Positions 38,907-50,343 of a stretch of 64,000 bases of DNA are shown one piece after another; position 1 is the first letter of the stretch, and every line of letters begins with the position of its first letter. The notes under the pieces are model-generated. The model had not been told where the DNA came from. It did not search any database and saw nothing but the letters and a program-made list of their open reading frames with translations. The position numbers and the translations under genes are program-made. This DNA comes from Tomocerus qinae. Taxonomy: Eukaryota; Arthropoda; Collembola; Entomobryomorpha; Tomoceridae. The DNA is taken from the NCBI GenBank assembly GCA_020055645.1, contig CM034548.1:34584201-34648200 (forward strand). Direction: 5' to 3'.

Positions 38907-41900
38907 TTATGATTCAGATGTAGCGTTGCTAAAGGCAGGTTCTTTGTTAAGAATACAATCTTCTGATGGGTCGAACCCTTGCACCGACGAGGTTGCTGTG
39001 ACAGAATGTTCACAAGACTCCGATTGAGATGAGGTATGAGCCACTGACAGTGGTTTTGAATAAATTATGTTCTCCTTATTAGCTTCAGTCATGGGGTCGT
39101 CCTCCATTACATCAGTTCGAAGCTTCATGGCCAAAGTTAGATCCTACTCAAACAGTTTTCTTTGTCAGTTTAACGGTGCATCCACAATTTAACAATCATG
39201 CAATTAAGGAAACCCGTATGTCGGTACTTTACATAAAATATAGACACCACTTACTTCCAAAATTTCTGTTTCTTTGTCTTCGACCAGTTTAAACGTTTCG
39301 TTGAAGATAGTAAAATGGGCAAAAACACAATTCAGATGTGCATGCAAATTTAAGAGTGCGATCTCCTTGAAGTGACAATGGTATAAATGAGCTATTACGT
39401 GGAACATGAGGCGGCATATTTTTTTCACAATAGGCTTGAACGAACTAGGAAACGCGTTAGCTGTACAAAAATCATCATATTAAATTGAGCATGACATACA
39501 AAACGTCTAAATATAAAATTCACATTGCATTGTTTTTATTACTTGATTTCGTGGGAAATATAGACTCGTCGTTGATAGTTTTTTGAATAAATGTCATGAC
39601 ATAATCTATGTACTGAGGGGCTGCAACTTTGACTTTCTTCCCCTTTTCATCAAACCACAGGTACGTTCTGCAAAAACAATGCCTCCGAATGTCAAAAATA
39701 TTTCACACACTCTATCTGCCTTGTTAGACTACAATTCACACAGACGCTTTCTCCATCGTGATACACGATTGTACAGAAGATACAAAAAAATTAGATGCAG
39801 TTAAAAAATATTTACCTCATACATGGACCAGTCATGTCGGGGCAACTGGTCGACGTACAAAATTCGGATATAGTTCCATAGATTAAATTGACGTGCTCAA
39901 ACAATGCTATTGCTGCAAATTTTATGACAAATGATATTATAGCTCCATATACATTTACAAATGCAAATACATTTTTGATGAACTACAACATGGCATTCAA
40001 ATATTATCAGTGTTACATTTTAAACCATATTAATACAATTTTTAGCAAACGTTCCTTTTATAGCAATTAGCAAAAACGTTAGTTAAACGTGACTCACTAT
40101 GAGACGCCATCCACTCGTTCTCTTCTATTCCTATTGGCATTCCAACCATTCTTCGTAGATCAGTCTCATTAAGGTGTCTTTCGAGAAGTGCAGACTCCAA
40201 ATATAACTTTCCCTCGTCGTTACTTGAACCCCCGGAACCAGCAACACCAATGGCACCACTGGCTGAAGGTGCTGTTGATGAGTCTTTATCTTTCCGACGG
40301 GCCTTCCTGTAACATTTCAATTAATCCATACATTATTATTAATTGTCCTATTCATTCATTATTAGCATGTAGATTTCATACTTACGTAATCTACTACATT
40401 TCTTGACAATTAAAGCAACATGTTTCATAATTTCTAAAATCATCAATTAGAACTATGTATTTGTTCTCCATAAAATATAATTACTCAGCCTGTCATTAAA
40501 CATCGAGAGTGGCGAAGAGAGATGGTCTTATAACTAACAACATTAGCACAAAGCAGAGGAACTACTATACAGTTAGAAGGGAAACATATTATGTAATTTA
40601 GCAATTAGTACGCAGTAAATGTTAGCTTGTCACTAATTGGCAGTTTGCTAGCTACAATTTAACAAGGTAAGCGTTAGGGAGTTATCCAAGTTGGTAATAA
40701 GACTAATTTTCTGAATTTAATCACTCTGCATTCACAGAAACAGTAATATGTGGGTCGGAGGAACTCCGTATAGAATTAATGTGCGGTACTAGCAAATCTA
40801 TCTCACTTCGCTTTGATTCCATTCATGCAATTGAAGATAAAATTGAAGGTCTGTTTACCCTTCCAGCACCTGCTACAATAATGACCTAGTCCATCTTAAT
40901 TAGGACAATATAAAAAAATAGCCAAGTTCTCTCCACATTTTCTGTATATTTTATTTGGCAAGCATTTTACTTTTGATGAGCATTACCATGCATAACTATT
41001 AATACTGATGAGAGCGACGCAAGCATTTGGTTCATCTACATCTGCCTACACATAAAATCCTCTAAATTATCTCAATCATGATGAACAGAGGCGTAAAGTA
41101 GATTGTAATAGGGATCTCTCTACCCGAATAATAAATTCTGAAAAAGGAAAACAGACCAAAACCTCACAATTGGAACAATTTCTCTGACGTCTGTCCAAAG
41201 TGTTTCTTCTTAAGTCAAACTAATTAATTTGTCCTTACTCAACTAAATATCGGGCCATGTGTCTATTTAACTATGCACCAACATCCCATGAATGAAACTT
41301 TTCAGTTACACCTCTGATCATTAAAATTAATGAAGGAAGCATGTGTCTTATCGTTAGTTACTATTTGCCAGCGAATACCCGTAATAACTAGCATTTTCCT
41401 GTGGCTACCCTCTTTATTTTCTCGCTATCAAATCCACAGCAGATATTCCAGTGCATTCTTTTTATCCAACCTTAGGTTGTGCACAAACACAGAGCAAAGT
41501 ACCTAGTTACAATCTTAACTGCGAGACTGCTAGTAAAATATAACTTAATTGTAATCGTAATATTCAACATTAAACTTAACGGGAACACCGCTAGTCATAT
41601 TCTTCCACTTCAAAAAAATCATAAGAACGCAGTTTCCTTAACACATTTACATTATGTACTATTACGTCTTCAATTCAGCGTAAGTCGTATATACACCTAT
41701 TGCATATGCATACCATTACAGTATAAAATACATCTACTACTACTAGTTTCGTTGCTAGAAGAAAGGTTGCAGAAGAAGCATTATGGCCAAGCAAGTCAAG
41801 GCACACCACAGAGGGATATAACAATAACACAACACTAAGGCATAACTTTGCACACACACAAAGTATAATAACATGTCAGGCTGAACTAGAACAATTTGCT

Positions 41901-44900
41901 TTTGCTGGCGTTATCAAAAATCATGTTTCATAATAATATAGCTCTCCTTCATTCGCTTTGGCTATATTTACATATGTTTAATAGCATAGATGTAAGCGTG
42001 GCGTGTCAAAGTGCCAATTGTGGTAGAATAACTCATAGTCAAACATTAGTGGTGACAATATCACAATACGTCTTCGTCATGTCTCATATAGTCATCATAT
42101 ACTACACAATAGCACAAAGGCCAATCAAATATCGGAAAATGTGCACTACATTCTAAATATACACACTCATTTAACTAACGATACAATATAACACTTTCCT
42201 ATACTACAGATAGGCTCTGCAGTATTTAATACGGATACCGACAGTGTTATTAAGTTCTCTTCCTCATTGTGAAATGCAGATTGGTTGCTGGACCTATCTG
42301 CTACTCGCTAAGAGATAATATTTACCCCACAAACCTATCATAGACAACTATCATAGCCCTATGAGGAAAATAAAAATTTTAAACCCAACTCGTAGGCGTT
42401 TTATTTCTGTTAGTAAATAAATATTATAATATCAGATGTCAAATAAATAATGCGATTTAAGATAAAATTATATTCTGTTCATCCATTATCAATATTTCGA
42501 TTTGTCGCAAATATCTAGGACACTTTATTTCGTCGATTTAGAGATAAACTGAATTTACTATGATGCGATACGATTAACTTGCCAATTAGTTCATGGACAG
42601 ATTATTATAGATGATTCTTTCTTACTATTATTTGCCCAGTGCCTTTTATAGGGCCATAATATGATTATTAATAGGAATTGTCAATGCATTTTGTTATTTC
42701 AAAGGAATAAAGGAGTGTATACTATAGATTTCCTACCGTTTATAGTAATAACAATAGAATTATAAGGTCTCCATAGGAGTATTTGTTGTCAGTCTTTTGA
42801 AGTGTGCAGAAATATAAGAATGTTATCAGGTATGGTATCTGCATTCGTATGCAATATACTAATTGAGAGCAGCAATATGCAAGAAGAAGGAAAGTAAAGG
42901 ACAGAGGAGTTCTAGATTCATTTTCGTGATGCAGAATCGCATTTGTGAGCTACTGCTACCTAATAAATTCTATTGAACTGGATCGGAAAGCAGGAACAGA
43001 GTCTGATATGGAATAAGATTAAGATTATCAAGAAGTAAGTAGGTAGCAGCGTGTACATTGATGAAATTGATAGAGACGTCATTTGACCTGGGGAAAGGCC
43101 TCGGCAACGGCTTAGTCTAAGCAGAGGAGTCTAGAAGCACGATTTTACGGTACAACTTAGGTAAGTCGGTAACTGCTACATTTAGTTGTAGTCTGTGCTG
43201 CATTTTGCTCTAGAGTCGCATTCGAATTCGTAAATCCGTAGTTTTAGCACAGTCAGTCTGAAGCAATAGCTCTCATATAATGGGCAATAAAATAAAGGAA
43301 TGAACAAACTACGAACGACTACCCGTTCTGATTCTACTCTACTACTACGCTACACATACATACATAATATTCCTAGATGTATAGGATCATGAGACAACTT
43401 ATAGACAAAACTGGAACTAATGCACTATTATTACATCATTGATCATAGCCCAGTCAGAAGGACTAAAAATAAACATTCGTATGACATACTGTGAAGGTGA
43501 AACTAAACCTGTGCTGGGACACAGTAGAACAGAAATTATTTAACTAATTGTATTGCAAGCTACCAGAACTCCAATAAAACGGCTAAACTTGTTAAATGAA
43601 ATGAAATTAGCATGTCTACAAATAGCCTCTGGAGATGCTTCTTCCTTTCATTTCAGAGTAATAGCAATAAATACGTTCGTCAACGTTCAATAATATTTTA
43701 ATAATAACATTAACCAACCAACAAGGTACGTTCCCAACCAACCCATAATATCGCCACAGCTAAATTCTCCATAGTTGTAAAAATTTCATGCCCTTTTTTG
43801 TATTATAGGCTACAACTTAAGTAGATAGAGGAGAAGATCTCTTGGTCTGAGACATGTAACGATAAAAGGATTACTCCTACAATTTCAATATCATTTTATA
43901 CGTAAAATGTCCAATTCACTAATTTTAATGCGACAATGATAATGAAAAATATTGTAATGTGGAATAGGAGGAAAGATACAACACGGCAGTAAAGTATTAA
44001 CGACCAAAGAAGCAGAATCACAAAATTGAGTCAGCCTGTGGTAAATAAAAAGTTTAACTATCAGCCTCGAAGCAATCTGAGCTAAAGCTGCGATGGTACC
44101 TATACTTAAATTGCAATGTAACATTTATTACATACCTCAGCATTGGGAGTCAACTAAATCTAGTACTTACTTACTTGTATGTATGTAGTAGGAATATTGC
44201 AGGTTGTTTAATTGCTACACCTAAACTACAATTATTAGGTATAGGATGCATGCACATAGGACTCATACGGACAAACGTTGATATGATTAGTATGAGTCAT
44301 ACTTTTGATCCTAGAGCGTTGTAAGTACTACGCGTGCTATGTACTATGATAGAAAATAGTTCTTTTTAAATATTTGCAGTAGTGTAGAGAGATAGAGAGC
44401 ACGGAAACCTTAAGAGTCGAGAGGTAGCCAAAGATATTTTAGTAGCAATATAAGTAATAGCCAAAGATAGTTTGCTTTTTGCTATATAAGTTATATAGTT
44501 GAGGTACACGAAAATAAATAGGGACAAGGAGAATAACAGAATAGAAGTGTAAGCGATATGATAATAGTTTAAAAACAAGCAAAGCAGTGCTAAGCACAAT
44601 GAAGTACATTATGGCGTTATTATCAAAATTAGGTAGCACTATCACTATCTTTAGTTCTAATATAGCACGGAAATGTATCCCGTTGCTAATGTTTAATAGA
44701 GGTAGTGCAAAAACGCAAGGCTTCATAGGATAATGATAATGGCATTATGTACATTATTTAATATGCCCCACAAATGCATCTACTACAGCATGAGCAACGA
44801 GGGGAAAAGCTGTAAAAATCAAATCCCTGGAAGAAAGTACATACTTGGTAGAACATAAAAAGAGTTTTAATTGTAAATGGATGAGTAGGAAAGAAAGAAA

Positions 44901-44912
44901 GACGTACCCCAT
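38907..44912 (-). CDS. Mob2: MOB2 kinase-adaptor protein
   Basis: MOB-family co-activator that binds the N-terminal region of NDR/Tricornered-type kinases and affects cell shape and neuronal growth. Coding exons are 44908-44912 (minimum), 40098-40306, 39816-39912, 39543-39667, 39255-39460 and 38907-39143. They sum to 879 nt (292 residues), with good donors and acceptors and matching phases. The N-terminus joins DWFMG to KARRKDKD, as in MOB2 proteins (human starts MDWLMGK). The Mob domain spans about residues 40-215. All four zinc ligands are present: C90 and C95 (CTSTSC), H170 and H175 (AHLYHCH). The motifs HVNLIYGTISEFC, FDEKGKK and LNLHAHLNCVFAHF are diagnostic of MOB2. The C-terminal tail (about 79 residues) is Ser/Glu-rich and unconserved. 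The true start is unsettled: the frame is open upstream of 44912 (LPEYLRDTVDW) but has no ATG before a TGA near 45014, so a further 5' exon or start at 44912 is needed. Confidence 0.93.
40307..44907 (-). other. Mob2 intron 1 (4.6 kb)
   Basis: Donor GG/gtacgtc and acceptor TGTTACAG/GAAGG bound it. It contains only short ORFs with no recognised domain. Confidence 0.8.
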
Positions 44913-45055
44913 AAACCAATCCACGGTGTCGCGGAGATATTCTGGTAACCTATCCAGCTTGATAAATTTCTCAGTACTTATAGTACAAATCACAAATCGA
45001 AATGAAATAAATCATCCAAAATTCGATGATTGCAACGAGTTTCACTCATAAGTCA
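44913..45055 (-). promoter_or_regulatory. Upstream Mob2 coding or leader segment with a uORF
   Basis: The Mob2 frame continues upstream from 44912 as KLDRLPEYLRDTVDW, which looks like protein, to a TGA near 45014. Possible acceptors inside it are ATAAG/TACTG and ACTGAG/AAAT near 44970. An ATG near 45050 opens a separate 19-codon frame (MSETRCNHRILDDL...) ending in TGA before the Mob2 frame. If transcribed from above, that would be an upstream ORF. Confidence 0.4.
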
Positions 45056-45059
45056 GCAT

Positions 45060-47960
45060 CGACCTTTGCTGACTCTCTTCAATTTTTTTTGAAATGCACC
45101 CAAACCGTTCTGGCTCGCATCTCACATTGATGTCTGGGTTGAACGAAAATATTTTGATTTTAAGCTCATTGTTTCTGATTTTTTGACAATGTCATGACAC
45201 AGACACCTAATAGTTGACGATGAGGGTTGATAAAATATATAATCTTGTGTTGATGATAGTTGTATTATGAGCCCGATGATGTCCAATGTTTTAAATGTGC
45301 TTGCTTGCTTAGTGTAGGAAATCTATTGCTTAGTGTAGGATTAACTATTTATAATAATTGCAAACTAACGGTATACTTATACTAATTAAATGTTAACATA
45401 AATAAGTTCTGTTAATTATAATATCGAGTTGACATTGAAATTGATTGTCTGTAAAATATGATGGTTATTTAGCGTAATAAATAGTAAAATGGATTAAATG
45501 CGAATAAATGTTCTCACGAATAAGACAAAAGGATGTAAATACTGATTCACAGAGTGCTGTGTCCTAGTTTAAGTAGAATAAAATTGACAATTAACTCTAC
45601 GTACCCCTCGGAAATTAGTAAGTAACTCTAAAGAAACATCTAATTAGACTTGCGACTAGGAGGAGAATATCTGGAGAAGAATCAGCTATCAAATGTCAGA
45701 GGTTACGTACAATTGAAATATTAAATTCTGTGTGGCACTGATAACTCAACACAATATTTGGTACATTGCCACATACACATTCTGTATTTGGCTCCGCTAC
45801 AGACTATATTAAACCAGTGACATTTACAACTCAAAAACTAATTCTAATTTAAACTCCCTATCAGCTAGGCCCTACTTCAATACACAGAATATATCTTATC
45901 TAAGATACAGCTTTAAAAATTTAACAAAACTATAAATAGCAGAATAAATATTTAACCAACGTCATTAAAATAGATTATCAGTAGTAGTAGAACAGTACAA
46001 AACTATCCCTACCAGTAAGTAAGTAGCTGGTAGTTACAAATAAATATTACCCCTAACAGTTATTTATTCATTATTATTATTATTATTCTAAAATAGAAAT
46101 GAAACCGTTTCAGAACAACTGTTTATTGTTAATTACCCTTATTCTCCTAATATATAACTTAATATTTATTCAAATCAATGATAATAATAAACTTCACTCA
46201 TGGATAGTTGACAAAATAGCAGTTGACAACGATTTCTATACAGAAACGTACACTATTTGTTGACAATTATCAGTTTGTAATATTATAAATAAACAAGAAT
46301 AAAAACAATGAATGTACTCTACATGTAAAATGATGTCGAACTGGAACTTTATTTGCTAACTATTGTCCATTAAAATGTAGAACGAAAAAAATGGGGAAAC
46401 GGTAGTTGGAGGAGTCAAACAACAAAGAATTGTATTGTTGACATTGTAGTTCACAGTTGGGTTGACTGGTGAATGATATTTTATATTATTTGTTGATTGT
46501 GGAGTAATTTCAGATTGATTTTTCTTTCTTGTCCGTTCGTGCCGTTGAACTTGGTTTTCAGAATAGTTTTAAATTAAATGCTGAAGTGAATTAGTAGTGA
46601 TCGCGATTCTGCTGATACATTTCACGAGACATTAATTCGCACAATAAAGATTGACTGATAGATATTACACATTGTATTGTACACTGCTCTGTTTTGTATT
46701 GTTTGCGATTGAGTTGCTCGACTGTCTATGGGAATAACGACAACATTTGCGCTGATATTCAATCTGACTGACTCTGCTCCTGCTAGTCGAGTGCACTCTG
46801 AGGAGCTTATTACTTTTTCGCTAGTCCCACACAGTTCCACTTCTTTTCCGTCCGTTCCTTATTCCTTGTGTATTCTGTCACGTTGTCAGTTGTTTTGTTA
46901 CCTCTACTACTATACTCTATCTATACTAACTATTACTCTTATACTAATACACTAAGACCTGTGTATGTCCTCCTCTTGTCCTCCTATAATATATCCTGCT
47001 GCTGCAATGCAATTTCCTATACTATCCTCCTCATCTATAATAATATTGCTATAGTATAATATAGTCTATATAGTACCTATAATAATATGTATAGTATAGT
47101 GCTCCATATTATTAAGGATGTTCTTCTACTATCTACCTACCTGTACAATGTTCTCTCCTTATTCTACTATGTAGTTTGAACATTACTTGACTCAGTCAAA
47201 TCAAGACAAGCAAAAAGTCACAATAATAATAATAATAATCCCTTCATTCAGTCAGTCAGTTCCGTTCAGCTCACTCACATTGACAATAGAATCCCAATCA
47301 CTTCTTTCCTCTCTCCTACACTCCAATAATATCTATTGTTTCATTTTATATTTAAGTAGAGCTGGAGCTACCTATGCGTGCTATCCATCCATCTGCCATC
47401 GCATATTAAATACTCATACTTACCTATACATTATAATTTATATACCAATATGTATGACTTTTCTGCCAGGCAATCCAGTCCTGCCCTGCGTTCCTATTTT
47501 CCGATTCCATCATCCTCTCGTGTTGTCGTGTGTAGCTCTAGGCTACACCATATCCTTACTGTGTTCCCTTTATACCTATATATGCCATACTTAATAGCAT
47601 ACAAGTATCAAACAGTCTTGCAGAATATATGTCCCCACAATTACTACTTCCATGGAATTTTACACCTTCCTAGGGATTTCCCCATACCCAAGATTCCTTA
47701 ATTGTTTTATATCTATTCGAACAAATGTGAATACAAAGGCATGCTTTTGGGTATGAATTACTGCAGGAGAAATTATTGGACAATCTATTGGGCATTGAAA
47801 AAAGAAAACCCACAGGACTTATTGACCATGTTAAAATGTGGTGGTCAATTAAGTATGTTTTCGTCATAAAAATCATAAATACAACGCTCACATTTACATG
47901 TTTTGAAATCAATAGCGGAATAAAGCTACGACAGGCGACATACGTCTTATTGTAATAGTT
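45060..47960. other. No recognised gene; possible Mob2 upstream region
   Basis: AT-rich DNA with a directly repeated TTGCTTAGTGTAGGA (about 45303 and 45328). The 46.74-47.6 kb block is pyrimidine-rich on the plus strand. A minus-strand initiator-like GTCAGTC near 46.77 kb could mark a Mob2 start. No coding exon was recognised. Confidence 0.4.
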
Positions 47961-47966
47961 AATAGT

Positions 47967-48187
47967 AATGGTTGAGTTTCTTATTATAAGTCTCTGGTGG
48001 ATGGGCGACCTCACTAAGGAATAATCATCGTTATTGCGCTCGATAGATGCCCCACCACTGCACTGAAAGTAACGTGCATGTACAGTCAAATGCAGTGGTG
48101 GGACATCTATCGAGCACAATAACGATGAATTATTCCTTAGTAAGGTCGCCCATCCACCAGAGACTTATAATAAGAAACTCAACCATT
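47967..48187. repeat. Long near-perfect inverted repeat (96-bp arms, 28-nt loop)
   Basis: Left arm 47967-48062 and right arm 48091-48187 are reverse complements except for three substitutions and one single-base insertion, about 96% identity. The spacer (48063-48090) contains a small GTGCATGTAC near-palindrome. Flanks show no clear target-site duplication. RNA from either strand would fold into one long hairpin. On the minus strand all three substitutions become G.U wobbles. It may be a young foldback element or a hairpin-RNA gene. No other copy is visible in the window. Confidence 0.95.
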
Positions 48188-48368
48188 GTACAAACTAATG
48201 ACTTGTGAATTAGGTAAATTATGTGATGATGAGAATACTTCGAAATTGATATCATTGGAGATGGGAACATTCGTACTGATAATTACCCTCATTTTTAGAA
48301 ACGTATTGATCATAGAATAACTATATACTGCGCTGCACTACACTTAAAGTAACGTTTGAAACAGTAGT

Positions 48369-48408
48369 CTTTTCACTTCCGTGGTATCAATATGATACCT
48401 GTGAAAAG
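48369..48408. repeat. 40-nt hairpin
   Basis: CTTTTCAC pairs with GTGAAAAG (outer stem). GGTATCA pairs with TGATACC (inner stem, 3-nt loop). An asymmetric internal bulge separates them. It lies about 180 nt beyond the large inverted repeat. Confidence 0.6.
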
Positions 48409-48409
48409 A

Positions 48410-50160
48410 ATTGGTATATCTTAATATCTATCTTGGTAGAGGAGGGTGGCAGATATTGTGGAATGGGTATATGGGGTAAAAACAAATTGCAAAAGTATCC
48501 TTCCTTCCTTCCTATGAGACATGTAGAAGCATAAAGGTAATAATAATATCAATATAAAGCATGCATAATATAACTGCACTAAAGGCAAATATGTATGGAT
48601 TGTATACTTTGTATACCGCACCGTAGTAGTAGCAATGCAGAGCAGTCATCGTTTTAGCTAGAGCAGTAGCAGCAGAATTGCAGAAATGATAAGCAGCGAT
48701 AAGTTGCAGAGCAATTACAGTTCTACTGTTATCTGAAGATTACGGTGGATGGAGCAGGCATTCACATTTGATTACTGTGGCTCTGAGAGTTTAGCCAAAT
48801 ACTATTTCAACTTTTACCATTATTGTGTGGAGTTAGCTGGCAGATTAAAATTCTTTTGCAATTTTTGCCGTAGATTTTTATGTCGATGAGTTTGTAAGTG
48901 TTGCTTATGACATAACATAGTTTTTATAGACAAAGGAAAGGGTTAAGTAACAATAGAAGACCAAAATATGCTTGGAAATTATTCACATTCCTAATGAACT
49001 ATTAGTGACTATTGTGACTGATGATTTACATGAACATCTTATCTTAAGTTGGCATATCTGGAGCACAATTTCTGTCAAAATGTTAGCTAATATAACAAAA
49101 ATTGAAATAAGTCCACATATTTCCAGATGGCTTTAAAAGTTAATCAAGCTGGCTTAAGTGGCTTACAAACTGTATCTGCGCCGTTTCTTCAAAATGGATA
49201 ACTCGTTATAAAACATTTTGTAATAGGACATGAGTTACGATAAGGTTTTAAAATAGATTGATCATTTTCTTCATGCAATTGATTTTGTCACATTTCTTAT
49301 GGAATTGGTTTAGACAGATTGGTAAGGAGAAATATGCTTTTGTTTATGAAAATATTTTGTAGATTGTTATTATGAATGAATATTATGGTAATATGCGATT
49401 AAGATTTAATCAATCTCAAGAATGTAGGCGAATTAAACAAAGTTTTTAAGTTATGCATATCAACTCCTTTCTTTATTTTACTTCAATATGTTGACGTCAG
49501 TCATGTAGTTCATCCTTTTCGATTAATAACAGATCATGCCTAAAACTTGTAAGAAAATGTAATTTGAAACCTTTTAGTTATTTACGGTTACAAGTTTACC
49601 ACTATACATAGTTTTTTTAAGAAAAACTTTAGTTACACTCAACAGGACAATTGTTTATATCATAAGACTATATAGTATGGTTATGGTATTAAGCCAAGTG
49701 ATGCACTGAATATTCTATATATCACAGATAACCTGTTAGCCTGTAACTACGAATTGTACATACTTAGGTATAGATAAATTCATAGGTATCTAATAATATG
49801 TTCTAGCAGTATACAATAAATGCGCATCGTTGTACCAAAGTAGTATCTTGTAGTTGTGTAGGTATCGACTATCATTTATGATACATTTATTACAGTAAGT
49901 TAAAGTATTACAAGTTCTTCAATATTCCATAGCTTTACAATCGATTTGATTCTCTTACAATAGTACATTAATTATCTATTAGGCATTCAAGATTATTAAC
50001 AAAGTTCATATTACATCCGTTCAAAATGAATAGTATCATTTAATTTACTTTAGATGGTTAAATAACGACTTGACAACTTTCAAAATGTGGATAATTTAGT
50101 TATAATATATATGTGTATAATGAATACGTATATTATTCTCACAATTATATGACCACTAAC
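48410..50160. other. No recognised gene
   Basis: AT-rich DNA between the hairpins and the swm 3' end. There is a full CRE-like TGACGTCA at about 49492 without a visible promoter. Short ORFs have no recognised domain. Confidence 0.5.
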
Positions 50161-50162
50161 AG

Positions 50163-50168
50163 TTTATT
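50163..50168 (-). terminator. Candidate poly(A) signal of swm
   Basis: AATAAA on the minus strand about 175 nt after the swm stop codon, which implies a short 3' UTR. Confidence 0.5.
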
Positions 50169-50343
50169 GAAGTCACCTACGAGTATATGCATAAATATAG
50201 TTTAGTTATTAATTAATAAACCGAACTCGTAAGTATGACATGACACTATTTCACTAATAAGCTGTATTAACTTACATTATATGATAGCTAGATAGTAATA
50301 GTCACCAATGTCAAAATTGGCCTTTTTCTTCCGATGCGGGTGA

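Noticed and set aside
47187-47594. 135-codon plus-strand ORF
   Set aside because: It lies in a CT-rich block with another long ORF overlapping it in a different frame. There is no family match or splice support.
47670-48119. 149-codon minus-strand ORF
   Set aside because: It runs into one arm and the loop of the long inverted repeat and has no recognised domain. The repeat explains the sequence better.
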